Assembly (NCBI GenBank): GCA_036365455.1
Contig: JAWQUS010000017.1
Span: forward strand, 7,192,001-7,256,000
DNA from: Macrosoma leucophasiata
Lineage: Eukaryota; Arthropoda; Insecta; Lepidoptera; Hedylidae
DNA length: 64,000 nucleotides
Direction: 5' to 3'
In this document: in pieces, positions 44,108-53,716 of the stretch
Layout of the letters: every line of letters begins with the position of its first letter
How positions within the stretch are numbered: the stretch's first letter is position 1
Program-made: the position numbers and the translations under genes
The notes under the pieces: generated by a model
Databases searched by the model: none
What the model was told of the DNA's origin: nothing
What the model saw: the letters and a program-made list of their open reading frames with translations, nothing else

Positions 44108-44439
44108 ACGAGTATGACAAAACGTAACAGGCAATTTATAAGTGTTTGTATGTGTAACTTAATGTAAGCATTAACCTTTTCCTGTCGAAAAGAAAGAAAT
44201 GAAGTACTTAAATGTTCCGTACAGAAACGATAGGTAGATTTTATTAAGAGAAAACACAACTTGTGGATAGTTTTCATAACATGTATGACGGATCCACCGT
44301 CGGGCCATCATTGCTTTTGTGTCGTTCGTGAGGTACGCCGCGTAACCAAGCGTATTCTCCAATATAACATTTCCATAAACTTTCGTAGATCGCGAGTTGC
44401 CCACGCCGCGTACCACGTGTGTGCTGACGTGACTCCGAT

Positions 44440-44619
44440 CATCTTCTATAGTGTCTGTGCGTATGTGTAACCGAGTAACAGACTCCTCGTGTACAAACTC
44501 TTAAGGATTCAAGCTCCACCAGCAACCTATGGACCCACGTCACGGGAGCCAGGCCTGAGCTCGCCCACCCCCGAGGAGAAACCAGCACCTCAAAGGTAGG
44601 CCCGGCGACCTCCCCGTAC
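44440..44619. other. G+C-rich segment of unknown origin
   Basis: CCACGTCACGGGAGCCAGG and GAGCTCGCCCACCCCCGAGG stand out from the A+T-rich flanks. A 60-codon minus-strand frame is open. I think it is part of a LINE but cannot name it. Confidence 0.4.
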
Positions 44620-44785
44620 ACTAACTAATCGAATTCTTTGAAACATCCACATGAGAATTGCTATATTTTTATCCTTTGAAAAAATCAGAAGCAGCTGTGT
44701 AAATGGCACTAAATACAGGAATGCCCGCCTTCACTGTGGCACTGCAGCTAATTTGTAGTTTAATTAAAAATATTTCTTCCGGATG
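44620..44785. repeat. Inverted-duplication anchor 1, left
   Basis: ACTAATCGAATTC, GCAGCTGTGTAAATGGCACT, CTTCACTGTGGCACTGCAGC and TTCTTCCGGATGTTCGTAT appear in reverse complement at 62982-63155. Confidence 0.85.
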
Positions 44786-44982
44786 TTCGTATTAGAGAAG
44801 ACGATAAAAATGAGATGGTACTTTTATGTTTATCTTTATTTTCCATTACATTTATTTCAGTCTAGATAAGTCTACATGTACTCGTTCCGTGACTTTGATA
44901 GATAGTTTAGCCTGCATCAGGGGTATTACCGTAACTGTACGCAAATTTTAGTAAAGTTTATTTATATACATATACTAGCTGT

Positions 44983-45425
44983 TGCCCGCGGTTTTGCCCC
45001 CGTGGATGTCGTTTTATAAATATATTTTCCTGAATTTTCTTTGCTATAAACCTCACGGAGCCCGAGACCTTTCCAACGAATGCAAAATCGTGGAAATCGG
45101 TTCCTGCGTATGGGGGGGATGGTTCTAGGACTAGGTTGGTATTATGGTACTTATAGAACAGGTCAGTCTTTATTTCTTCTCTAGGGAGCTGCCCTGCCTT
45201 TGGCTGCCTGTCAGTCTGTCTGTCTGTTTGTTACCGCTAATCTCGGGAACGACTGGAACGATTTTGACGGGACTTTCACAGGCAGATAGCTTATGTGATA
45301 AGGAGTAACTGAGGTTAGGTAGTAGTAGTTAACTAACTGCTTTTATACTAGCTGCGCCCCCGAATTCGTCCGGGTAGATTACTGAACAATCATAATTTCT
45401 CACGCGGACGGAGTCGCAGGCACAG
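44983..45425. mobile_element. Helitron-like (CTAGCTG-ended) fragments
   Basis: CTAGCTGTTGCCCGCGGTTT and GAGGGAGCTGCCC-type sequence, plus CTGTCTGTCTGTTTGTTACC, GAACGATTTTGACGGGACTT and TACTAGCTGCGCCCCCG. They resemble the element at 63.51-63.70 kb, which ends in a CGCGG/CCGCG hairpin followed by CTAGT. Confidence 0.5.
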
Positions 45426-45534
45426 CTAGTTAGCAATATAATACCTAGCAATATTAATTTATTTTATTGTAATACATAAATTAACATATATTTCTTTCTC
45501 AGTATAACATAAATCTACTCAGGTTCATCTATAC

Positions 45535-45968
45535 ATATACTAGCTGTCCCGGCTAACTTCGTATCGCCCTAGAAAATAAAAAAAAAATGTCCAAAATTGT
45601 TATGAAAAATAGATGTTGGCCGATTCTCAGACCTACCCAATATGCTCACAAAATTTCATGAGAATCTGTCCAACCATTTCGGAGGAGTATGGCAACGAAA
45701 ACTGTGACACGAGAATTTTATATATTAGATATAAAAATCAATTGTTATTCGTTAGTCTCGCTAAAACTTGAGAACGGCTGGACCGATGTGTTTAATTTTG
45801 GGTTTTGAATTATTTGTGAAAGTCCAGGAAAGTTTAAAAGGTAAAAAATATGAAGAAATTGAATAGTAAAAAACACTACTTCATTTTCCCATACAAATAG
45901 TCCGTATCTATCAAACCTTTGACACATTATTTCATTCTGAGGCAATACGAAGTTTGCCGGGGCAGCTA
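45535..45968. mobile_element. Composite of family D and C facing each other
   Basis: Starts TATACTAGCTGTCCCGGC and ends TTTGCCGGGGCAGCTAGT. The join is at TATATTAGATATAAAAATCA. Same architecture as 35308-35818 in the other order. Confidence 0.65.
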
Positions 45969-46130
45969 GTCTTAAAATAAAAATACACTAAAAACGGTCC
46001 ATTACTTTTCTGTTCCACAGCATCAGTAATTAATGTTTTGCGGTAACAAAGTATTCATTTGAACGTAACTAGTGGTTTTAATTTTGTTGGAATACATTAA
46101 CATCTAATGAGAATACACTCTTGGGTAGAT
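45969..46130. repeat. Inverted-duplication anchor 2, left
   Basis: About 160 bp (AACGGTCCATTACTTTTCTG, TTTTGCGGTAACAAAGTATT, GAACGTAACTAGTGGTTTTA), matched in reverse at 60545-60702. Each arm is bordered here by a different element: the C/D composite ends at 45968 and the TIR element begins at 60703. Confidence 0.9.
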
Positions 46131-46183
46131 ATTTTTATACTTAATTAGTAGTAAGGCGATTTTTAATTAAAAACATACGTAAC

Positions 46184-46492
46184 TTCGTAACTTCACGCCT
46201 GTAATCCCCGAAGGGGTAGGCAGAGGTAAATGCAGGCATTCAAGCATACATGCAAACACCTTCGATTCGCCGGTTACGTTTTGGCCCATGTGACAGGTGG
46301 CGAGCATGTTGACATTTCCGGGTACATTACCAAACTTCGAGGTACTGGGAAATTGCCAGAAAATGGAAAAATCCCAATAGAACCGGAGATAAAGGACTTT
46401 ACACCATTATCTCTGATAACCCTCTACCCGTGAATCGAACCCAGGACCTTAGGGGAGTAGTAGTGGCTTGCTACCACTAGGCTACCGAGGCG
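46184..46492 (-). mobile_element. SINE-B, full length with tRNA-like head
   Basis: In sense, the head has an A box (TAGCCTAGTGGTAG) and a B box (GGTTCGATTCACGGG) within 46436-46492, then the body and the end CAGGCGTGAAGTTACG. The best complete copy in the window. I see no clear target-site duplication. Confidence 0.87.
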
Positions 46493-46526
46493 AGAGCAAA
46501 AAACACACGGCAGGCAAAAGTATTAA

Positions 46527-46690
46527 AAATTGGCGTGCATGTATGTATGAAGAGAATGCTAAAGGTAGAAGAAGCACGGGAGGTATGTCAGGACCGGGAT
46601 ATCTGGAGCTCCACACTCTCTGACTACTCCGTACCCTTACGTTCGTATCTACTTATCCCTTACTTCTTACCCAGCGTGAAGATACAAAAA
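46527..46690 (+). mobile_element. RTE LINE 3' end
   Basis: GCGTGCATGTATGTATGAAG to CAGCGTGAAGATACAAAAAA. It carries a 35-bp insertion of CTTACGTTCGTATCTAC type before the final CGTGAAGATAC. Confidence 0.8.
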
Positions 46691-46746
46691 AAAACACAGG
46701 AATACAATAAACATTTAAATAACATTAAACATTTATTTTATCCCAC

Positions 46747-47010
46747 GACAAGCTGACCCGGCGAACTTCGTATTGCCTCAGAATGAAATAATGTGTCAAA
46801 GGTTATATACGGACTATTTGTATGGGAAAATTAAATTGTGTTTTTTACTATTCCCCTTCATTATCTTCATATTTTCTTACCTTTTAAACTTCCCCTGTCC
46901 TTCCGAAACTCATTCAAAACCAAAATTAGCCAAATCGGTCCAGCCGTTCTCCAGTTTTAGCGAGACTAACGAACAGCAATATAATTATAAATGATTTTTA
47001 TATTTTTTTA
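46747..47010. mobile_element. Family C repeat
   Basis: ACAAGCTGACCCGGCGAACT, AATGTGTCAAAGGTTATATA and CGAGACTAACGAACAGCAA. Confidence 0.7.
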
Positions 47011-47341
47011 TAGATAAGATTAATCAAAGTATTAGCAGTTGGCGTTCAGTCAAAAGTCGTCAATAGCTGGACATAAGATGCTCATATGAGATAAACGCTT
47101 GGTATGCGGGTTGGTGATCTCGGTGGTGCGGTAGATTAATTGCGAGACCCTGCTACCTACACCGCGTTATTGCATACTACCAAATGTTAGAAATGGCTTG
47201 ACCTCGATTCTTTGGTTAACTATTTGCATTATCGGATAATTTTGACTTCACTAGTGGGGGTGGAATCATCACATCCCTAACCTGAAAACTCTATAAAATA
47301 TGCAATATCTATCGTAAAATTTACACGATAATCTCAACAAT

Positions 47342-47625
47342 TTTACTGGTGCTAGAGCTCCAGTGACGGAGCTCGCGGGCGTAGGCATCGCATTACCTAA
47401 TATACTTGCCGCTAAATGGTGGTGTTCAGCACTGTCGTGTTCCAATCAGGTGGTAATATACGGCCCTGTAATTTCCAGCACAGAGGCATAACACCTTAGG
47501 CCTCAGGAATGGTAACGCATCTGCATTTTGACCTTGGTCTTTGTGTGAGTGTCTATAGGCTGCAGTCATCACTTAACATTAATGTGAACTGCATGCTTGT
47601 TTGCCGCTTCCATAACATAAAAAAA
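47342..47625 (+). mobile_element. SINE-A, full length
   Basis: TTTACTGGTGCTAGAGCTCC with the hairpin GAGCTCCagtgacGGAGCTC intact, through CATAACATAAAAAAA. Confidence 0.92.
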
Positions 47626-47659
47626 CGACAACTTAATATTGCAATGATGGGTAAAATAT

Positions 47660-47925
47660 GACACAAGCATTAAGTTCCCTTTTTCATGGCAGGTCATTTA
47701 AAAATTAAAAAAAAAGTCTCGAAACTGGGTGAATAACATACGTATAACACATTTGTCACGTCCGCGTTATCTCCAGACGTCTGTCACGTGGGTGATAGGG
47801 TAATGGCAGCGGCACTCCGGAATTTCAAGTGACCTACCCTCATTTTACAGAATGGAAATGGAAAAAGGGAATAAGGCTTTTCAATTTTTGCCGTAAACGT
47901 AAGTTAGGTTGATTGAAATTGTGAT
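47660..47925. repeat. Inverted-duplication anchor 3, left
   Basis: About 265 bp matched in reverse at 58765-59035. A 68-bp core (47750-47817 with 58864-58931) is identical. Confidence 0.92.
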
Positions 47926-48057
47926 TGTTTTTTTTTGTAGGGAAAGTGGCAAACAAGCATGTAGCTCTAATTGATGTTATGTGATGACTGCAGCCTATAG
48001 ACGTCTATACAAAAAGTATAGGTCAAAATGCAGAGACCTAAGTTGTTATGCCTCTGT

Positions 48058-48350
48058 TGGAGGTGGTATAGAGTGGACTGTATTATGTTGTACTTTAAAT
48101 AAAAGGTAATTTAAAGTTATACTATGTATTTTACTGGTACAAGATATGTCTTCAGAAAGAGCCGTGGTGAGAGAATGTTACAATGCAAAAATTACAAAGG
48201 ATTGAAGACATGATTGACTGAATGATTGAACAAATGACGTGGTTGTCGTCTCCGTCAGCAACGTCGGTGTCGTCACGCCTCACGATTCGACGACACGACA
48301 TCGGCGCCTCCACCAATCAAGCACGATGAATTATATTGAAGTGCTTGACA
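48058..48350. mobile_element. 293-bp unknown insert between 8-bp duplications
   Basis: GCCTCTGT at 48050-48057 and 48351-48358 brackets TGGAGGTGGTATAGAG to GAAGTGCTTGACA. No ORF, no poly(A), no obvious terminal inverted repeat. 8-bp duplications fit hAT-type or LINE-driven insertion. Confidence 0.65.
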
Positions 48351-48380
48351 GCCTCTGTGATATTTATTACGGGGCCATAC

Positions 48381-48444
48381 CATCATCATCATTTCAGCCA
48401 AAAGACGTCCACTGCTGAACAAAGGAATGCCACAACGAACGGTC
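48381..48444 (-). mobile_element. 64-bp RTE LINE 3' end with 10-bp TSD
   Basis: CATCATCATCATTTCAGCC to CACAACGAACGGTC is the reverse complement of the tail of the RTE fragment ending at 29.1 kb, with a short internal deletion. GGGGCCATAC at 48371-48380 and 48445-48454 is a perfect target-site duplication. Confidence 0.9.
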
Positions 48445-48626
48445 GGGGCCATACATTACCATCTACGATAATGCTGAACACTGCCATTCGGCGGCAGATA
48501 AAGGTAATACGGTGGTGCCTACACCCGTGATTCCATCACTAGAGATCTACCACCAGTAAAAATTGTTTTGGAAATAAATGAAAATGGTGACACGTACATG
48601 TTTGATCTTAGTAATTCTTTAGTTAT

Positions 48627-49000
48627 ATAAATAATAATAATAATGGCAACCCATTATACGTCCCACTGCTGGGCACGAGTCTCTCCCCTTTTTGGGGGGA
48701 GGCCTGGAGCTTACTCCATCACGCTGCTCCAATGCGGATTGGTAGAGGTGGGTGGGTTAGTGGCCAACCCAGTATCGGATGTTTTCAAACCGCCTCTAAG
48801 GCCTCCGACAAGGTTTAACGACTGCTATCCATCGATAGCAACCGGGACCGACGGCTTAACGTACCCTCCGAAGCACGGAAACGCGCAATGAATTTCCCAC
48901 TAGCGGTCACCCATCACACTACCCGACCGCGCCCGTAGTGCTTAACCGAACAGATCGCTTACGATCTACACCAGCCATGCGCGCTTCGGGCCATGCGCGC
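48627..49000 (-). mobile_element. 5S-rRNA-headed SINE, complete with 12-bp TSD
   Basis: In sense it begins GCGCGCATGGCCC and carries a 5S-like head: GATCTGTTCGGTTAAGCACT (A-box-like), CGGGCGCGGTCGGGTAGT and GATGGGTGACCGC (C-box-like). It continues through a GGTCCCGGTTGCTATCGATG body and ends GTGCCCAGCAGTGGGACG plus a (TAA)n-type tail at 48627-48643. TTCTTTAGTTAT at 48615-48626 and 49001-49012 is a perfect 12-bp target-site duplication. 5S homology is my reading of remembered 5S sequence and the RTE-like 3' end implies RTE machinery. Confidence 0.85.
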
Positions 49001-49453
49001 TTCTTTAGTTATGACACTACGAAAATAGTGTGCCGTATATGGCACAAAATGTGCAGCGCTATTTCAGAATTACAGTAGTACACGCACTAAGCTAAGCTGG
49101 TGTCGCGTACAGCCTCCGTTTTCACCGACAAGGCTATGCGTGCCTTTAAATGTGCACAGCACACGTCTCTTTGGGTCACAGTCCTGTTTTACCTATTTAA
49201 TGTAAGAAGTTTTGAATGTTTTGGAATAATAATTTGGGATTTGGTATAAATTTTGGATATTGAACGCCGTCGGGACGTGACGATCCCCCACTTGCGGAAG
49301 AATTATCTTTTTTTTATATAATGGAAGTGGTAAACAAGCACGCAGTTCACATTGATGATTGATGTTAAGTGATGACTGCAGCCTATAGACACCCACACAA
49401 AGACCAAGGTCAAAATGCAGATGCGTTACCACTCCTCAGGCTCAAGGTGTTAT

Positions 49454-49556
49454 TTTTTTTTTTTTTTTAAATACGCTTTCACTCACAGCCCCACAGTAGG
49501 TATAAACCTGTGTCGTGAGTGCCGTTGTACACATACAACACATACATTATGCATAC
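49454..49556 (-). mobile_element. tRNA-SINE 3' fragment nested in SINE-A
   Basis: T-run, ACGCTTTCACTCACAGCCCC, GAGTGCCGTTGTACACATAC; same body as 59.1-59.3 kb. GTTAT at 49449-49453 and 49557-49561 flanks it. Confidence 0.8.
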
Positions 49557-49618
49557 GTTATGCCTCTGTGCCGGAAATTACAGGGCCGTACATTACCACC
49601 TGACCGGAACACGATAGT

Positions 49619-50049
49619 AAGTAAACAGTAAGTAAGTAAATTTATTTAAAATCATATTATACCTATTACATAAGTACATTTAGTTCGTGAATAACAAAAC
49701 GACAAAAGCGATACATTATCATTACTTATGAAAAGAAATAATTGATAAGTTGGCGGTACACAGATTATTATTTTTTTTACCTTCCGTGCTAGTCGAAACT
49801 GTGTTACGGCAAGGTAAGAATCTCGCCCAAGCATATTCAATTATAACCGATAGAACTTAGAAGCTAATTTCCAATGTACTTCATATTCATAGAATACGAT
49901 ACATGTCGATAACCAGTTTCGATCAATGCTTAACGCTGTAGTATACGCAAAACAATCAGATAGTGCAATGTATAATTTTAAGGTACAATAAGAGGTTAAT
50001 AATTAAATTTATGTTTTAGAGTGCAGAACATAAGAGAGCTATGCGTTCT
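49619..50049. mobile_element. 431-bp unknown insert nested in SINE-A
   Basis: ATAGT at 49614-49618 and 50050-50054. Starts with AAGTAAACAGTAAGTAAGTA and is A+T-rich, with no coding sequence. It could be a LINE tail in reverse. Confidence 0.6.
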
Positions 50050-50159
50050 ATAGTGCAGAACACTACCATTTAGCGGCAAGTATATTAGGTAATGCGGTGG
50101 TGCCTACGCCCGCGAGCTCCATCACTGGAGTTCTACCACCAGTTATCTTCTAACAAAAG

Positions 50160-50325
50160 AATAATTCTTCGGCTAGTGCAGTCTGCCAATCGAACAATGG
50201 CGGTCAAACCATTCCAATTGGGCAGCAGTAAGTGCAATAACGCAAGATGGGTGGCAGCGTCCTGCGATAAAACTACCGCCTCTGCGCTCGCCAATCCACA
50301 TGCCAAGCGTGGCATATAGAAATAT
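50160..50325 (+). mobile_element. Retroposon family I, partial
   Basis: GCGGTCAAACCATTCC, GCGATAAAACTACCGCC and CATGCCAAGCGTGGC match 34.1 kb in reverse. Confidence 0.6.
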
Positions 50326-50682
50326 CATTATGAAATATCCTCCCTCATTGGGGAGGCTGTTTGCTTTTTCTGTCAATGTTTTTTGTACGGTCAATGTTTT
50401 TTTTTTCTATTTTCTTTGTTTAGTAATTCCATTATATTTCCTCGTAATGAAGAGCAAATATTCGTATTCAAGCGAGAAAAAAAACATTTGACTTTAATAA
50501 CATTGTTAGCAAGTGCAAACAGGTTATTTTCATTACCAACTCCACAAATCTGATTACAACACACGAATTTTATTTTATCAACCAAATCAACAAGGGTTTC
50601 GCACCTCGTAAAGCTAAGATAAATTGAGGGCGATTATTCAATCCTACTTGTTATTCATTCCTACAAATATTCATTATGATTC

Positions 50683-50935
50683 AAATGTATAAAAAATCAA
50701 TTGCTGTTCGTTAGTTTCGCTAAAACTCGAGAACGGCTGCACCGATTTAACTAATTTTTATTTTTAATGATTTTCGAAAATCCAGGGAAGGTTTAAAAGG
50801 TAAGACAATATGAAGAAATTGAAGGAGTAGTAAAAACCACAATTTCATTTTCCCATACAAAAAGTCCGTATATATATCAAACCTTTGACACATTGTTTCA
50901 TTCTGAGGCAATACGAAGTTTGCCGGGTCAGCTAT
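50683..50935. mobile_element. Family C repeat, reverse
   Basis: AAAAAATCAATTGCTGTTCG to GAAGTTTGCCGGGTCAGCTA. Confidence 0.7.
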
Positions 50936-50943
50936 AAATATAA

Positions 50944-51024
50944 AAAAACGTAACTTCACGCCTGTAATCCCAGAAGTAGGTAAATGCATGCATTCAAGCA
51001 TATATGCAAGTACCCACGATTTGC
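50944..51024 (-). mobile_element. SINE-B 3' fragment
   Basis: AACGTAACTTCACGCCTG to GATTTGCCGGTTACG. Confidence 0.75.
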
Positions 51025-51465
51025 CGGTTACGAATATTATTTGTTTTTCAATAAAGATAAGATTACGCCAACGCTTTTTATAAACGCTCGCAATATACCA
51101 TAAGCTTTAAAGTTTGTAGAAACAAAACTTTCATCGAGTTTACAACTTCGAAAGGAAATTCTGACGTGTTATCTTTGCCACGAAATTGTTCAAGAATTTC
51201 GGCAGCTTCCAAGATGCTGTATGTAATCCTGAAAGTGGCAACAATGTTTGTTTCAGGTTTCCACTTGCGCATTGTTTCACTGAGGTCAGAGAAAGGGAAT
51301 GTAGTGGTAAATTAAATACTTTTTGGACTTGAAATAATTACTATGTGCCTGGAACATTAGATACTTGAGATTTACCTACTTCAAGAGATTTCCAGCGCTA
51401 ACCTTTAACTTGGTAATATGATTGATAAACCTAACTCGCCACGTATGAGAGTTGCCTCGAAGATT
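51025..51465. repeat. Inverted-duplication anchor 4, left
   Basis: About 440 bp matched in reverse at 56365-56800. Examples: GACGTGTTATCTTTGCCACG, CCTGAAAGTGGCAACAATG and GACTTGAAATAATTACTATG. No ORF conserved between the copies. Confidence 0.92.
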
Positions 51466-51704
51466 TATACTGGTGGTAGAGCTCCAGTGAGCTCGCGGGT
51501 GTACCACCGCATTATCTAATATACTTGCCGCTAAATGGTAGTGTTCAGCACTATCGTGTTTCGGTCAGGTGGTAATGAACGGCTCTGTCATTGCCGGCAC
51601 AGAGGCATAATACCATAGGTCTCAGGAGTGGCAACGCATCTGCATTTTGACCGCTGGTTATTGTGTGGGTGTATATAGGCTGCAGTCATCACTTAACATC
51701 AATG
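51466..51704 (+). mobile_element. SINE-A, 3' end cut by a 5S-SINE
   Basis: From ATACTGGTGGTAGAGCTCC to ACTTAACATCAATG. The 5' hairpin lacks the middle ACGG because of a small deletion. A 5S-headed SINE follows. Confidence 0.82.
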
Positions 51705-51714
51705 TAAGTAAGTA

Positions 51715-52008
51715 AGAGCTTACTTCACCACGCTGCTCCAATGCGGATTGTGTAGATACGGGTTAGTGGCCAACCCGCTATCGGATGTTTTCAAATCGCC
51801 CCATAAGTCCTCCGACAAGGCTTAACGACGACCATCTATCGATAGCAACCGGGACCGACGGCTTCGCTTCGGGGAAGCACGGAAAACGAGCATTTTAATT
51901 TGCCACTAGCGGTCACCCATCACACACCCGACCGCGCCCGTAATGCTTAACCGAGTAGATCGCTTATGATCTACACCAGCCGCGGGGCCATGCGCGCTTC
52001 AATGCGCG
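51715..52008 (-). mobile_element. 5S-rRNA-headed SINE, 3'-shortened
   Basis: Sense start near GCGCGCATTGAAGCGCGCATG, head GATGGGTGACCGCTAGTGG at 51900-51920, body to GGAGCAGCGTGGTGAAGTA. The RTE-like CAGCAGTGGG tail is missing. Confidence 0.8.
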
Positions 52009-52101
52009 CTCTCGTTGCGTTTTATGTAAGAAATGTTTGAAATAAACGAGTATTTCAAAATGCATCAAGATTTTTTCAATGTTCATAAAAATATACTCAT
52101 A

Positions 52102-52235
52102 CCCCCTTATTCATAAACGTATTTTAGCGAAAGTGTTGCAAATCTCTTCTTTGTCCTTTTCTATCCCGCACATTTGACAATGCAACTGACAAAGACAAAG
52201 CATTCTATAGCTAAAACGCTTTATGAATAAGGGGG
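52102..52235. mobile_element. MITE with CCCCCTTATTCATAAA ends, copy 2
   Basis: 134 bp, ends CCCCCTTATTCATAAACG and GCTTTATGAATAAGGGGG, with GACAAAGACAAAGCATTC inside. Confidence 0.85.
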
Positions 52236-52253
52236 TATAATATTTATTTTCCA

Positions 52254-52480
52254 TAAAATACTTATGTTGTCTTGTGGCGTCAACTATCAAGGATGTTATC
52301 TTGCTATCGGATCATCGTGATTTCATCTTTCGCAACAAAACATTCATGTCACGAAGCCCAGATTATTAAAAAGGAAACAATTCTGTAGATCCACGCATCT
52401 GAAAACAGGATGCTCTGCATACGGTGCTGTAGAGATGAATATGTGTTTTAGTTTGAAATATAGACTGAAATTTTCCTTCT
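52254..52480 (+). repeat. Direct repeat, first copy
   Basis: TTGTCTTGTGGCGTCAACTA, TGTCACGAAGCCCAGATTAT and GAAATATAGACTGAA recur in the same order at 52934-53160. Confidence 0.85.
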
Positions 52481-52799
52481 ACTTGTTTTTATATTATTTT
52501 TCACAATAAAATATGCTAGTTTATTTGAAATAGATTTATTACAGTGCCCGTGTATGATGAAATGGAATAACAATGCAATAACACGACCTTTCGGGTTACC
52601 GCCAAAACTTAATTGTAAATGTTCTGGTGAAGTAGCCATCGTTTAACTCGAATTAGTGACTGTGACTCTGACTGACGGACAGATAATTAATAGTCTGACT
52701 GACTTTTACGCTGCTCCTTACGAACACGAAATATAATCTTACTTAACACTGGCAATATGCGTAATAACGATGTCATTATTATACCAAAAAAAAAAACAC

Positions 52800-52880
52800 A
52801 TGCTAGTGAAATATATTTTTGTGGTGGCCGCGGGTTCGGATCTCGCCTGAAGTCAAATTATTCGTTCCATTTTTCTTTTG
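52800..52880 (+). mobile_element. tRNA-like repeat, 3' half
   Basis: GTGGCCGCGGGTTCGGATC, TCGCCTGAAGTC and TTCCATTTTTCTTTTG match 24.2 and 55.1 kb. Confidence 0.6.
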
Positions 52881-52933
52881 AAACATATTTTTCTTCCATT
52901 TCTGAATAGTCAATTTTTAACTCACTGTTTTCT

Positions 52934-53160
52934 ATCAAACTTATGCTGTCTTGTGGAGTGAACTATCAAAGTTATCTTCCTCACGGATCAGCTTGATTTC
53001 ATATTTCACAATCAAGCATTCGTGTCACGGAGCCCAGAATATTATCGGGGAAAACATTTTGTAGATCAACTAGCTAGCCTCTGAAAACGGAATTCTCTAT
53101 ACAAAAATCACTGTGGAAATAAATGTGTGTTTCAGTTTGAGATATAGACTGAATTATGTT
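52934..53160 (+). repeat. Direct repeat, second copy
   Basis: CTGTCTTGTGGAGTGAACTA, TGTCACGGAGCCCAGAATAT and GAGATATAGACTGAA; about 680 bp after the first copy. Confidence 0.85.
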
Positions 53161-53398
53161 TTTCGTTCATGTATGAATGATTTAAGCTCCATGAAAACTG
53201 TAATCGTATGAAATTGCGTTTGTTGATGTTTGACATTAGATTACTTGATTTCAAAAGAGTTTAGTAAATCATTAATATTTTAAATCCTTATTAAATTTGT
53301 AGTTAGTATTTTTGTAATATAGCCCTCTACCTGTAGAAATGATTTTATGACCAACATTCTTTATTTAATTATTTTTAAACTCATGTTGATTTATATTT

Positions 53399-53690
53399 TA
53401 CTGGTGGTAGAGCTCCAGAGACGGAGCTCGCGGGCGTAGGCACCACCGCATTAACTTTTAAACCTGCCGCTAAATGGTTGTGTTCAGCACTACCGTGTTC
53501 GGGTCAGGTGATAATGTATGGCCTTGAAATTTCCGGAACAGAGGCGTAACACCAGAGGCCTCAGTAGTGGTAAAGCATCTGCATTTTGACCTTGGTTTTT
53601 GTGTGGGTGTCTATAGGCTGCAGTCATCACTTAACATCAATGTGAACTGCATGCTTGTTTGCCGCTTCCAATACACAAAATAAAACTAGA
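53399..53690 (+). mobile_element. SINE-A, full length
   Basis: TACTGGTGGTAGAGCTCC with GAGCTCCagagacGGAGCTC hairpin, to TGTTTGCCGCTTCCAATAC. Confidence 0.9.
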
Positions 53691-53716
53691 TTAGTTTAGA
53701 TTAGATGAGTTTATTT

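Larger units (their letters stand above)
47930..48560 (-). mobile_element. SINE-A carrying two nested insertions
   Basis: Outer element from GGGAAAGTGGCAAACAAGC to CTACCACCAGTAAA, variant subfamily (CTGTGATATTTATTACGGGG). Inserts at 48058-48350 and 48381-48444 are described separately. Confidence 0.85.
49306..50143 (-). mobile_element. SINE-A carrying two nested insertions
   Basis: T-run and 3' half 49306-49453, middle 49557-49618, 5' part 50050-50143 (ends GGAGTTCTACCACCAGT). Splits at 49454-49556 and 49619-50049. Confidence 0.85.

Noticed and set aside
48890..48980. A true 5S rRNA gene
   Set aside because: Only the internal control region is recognisable, stems at both ends differ, and it is fused to a LINE-like body with a TSD around the whole unit.
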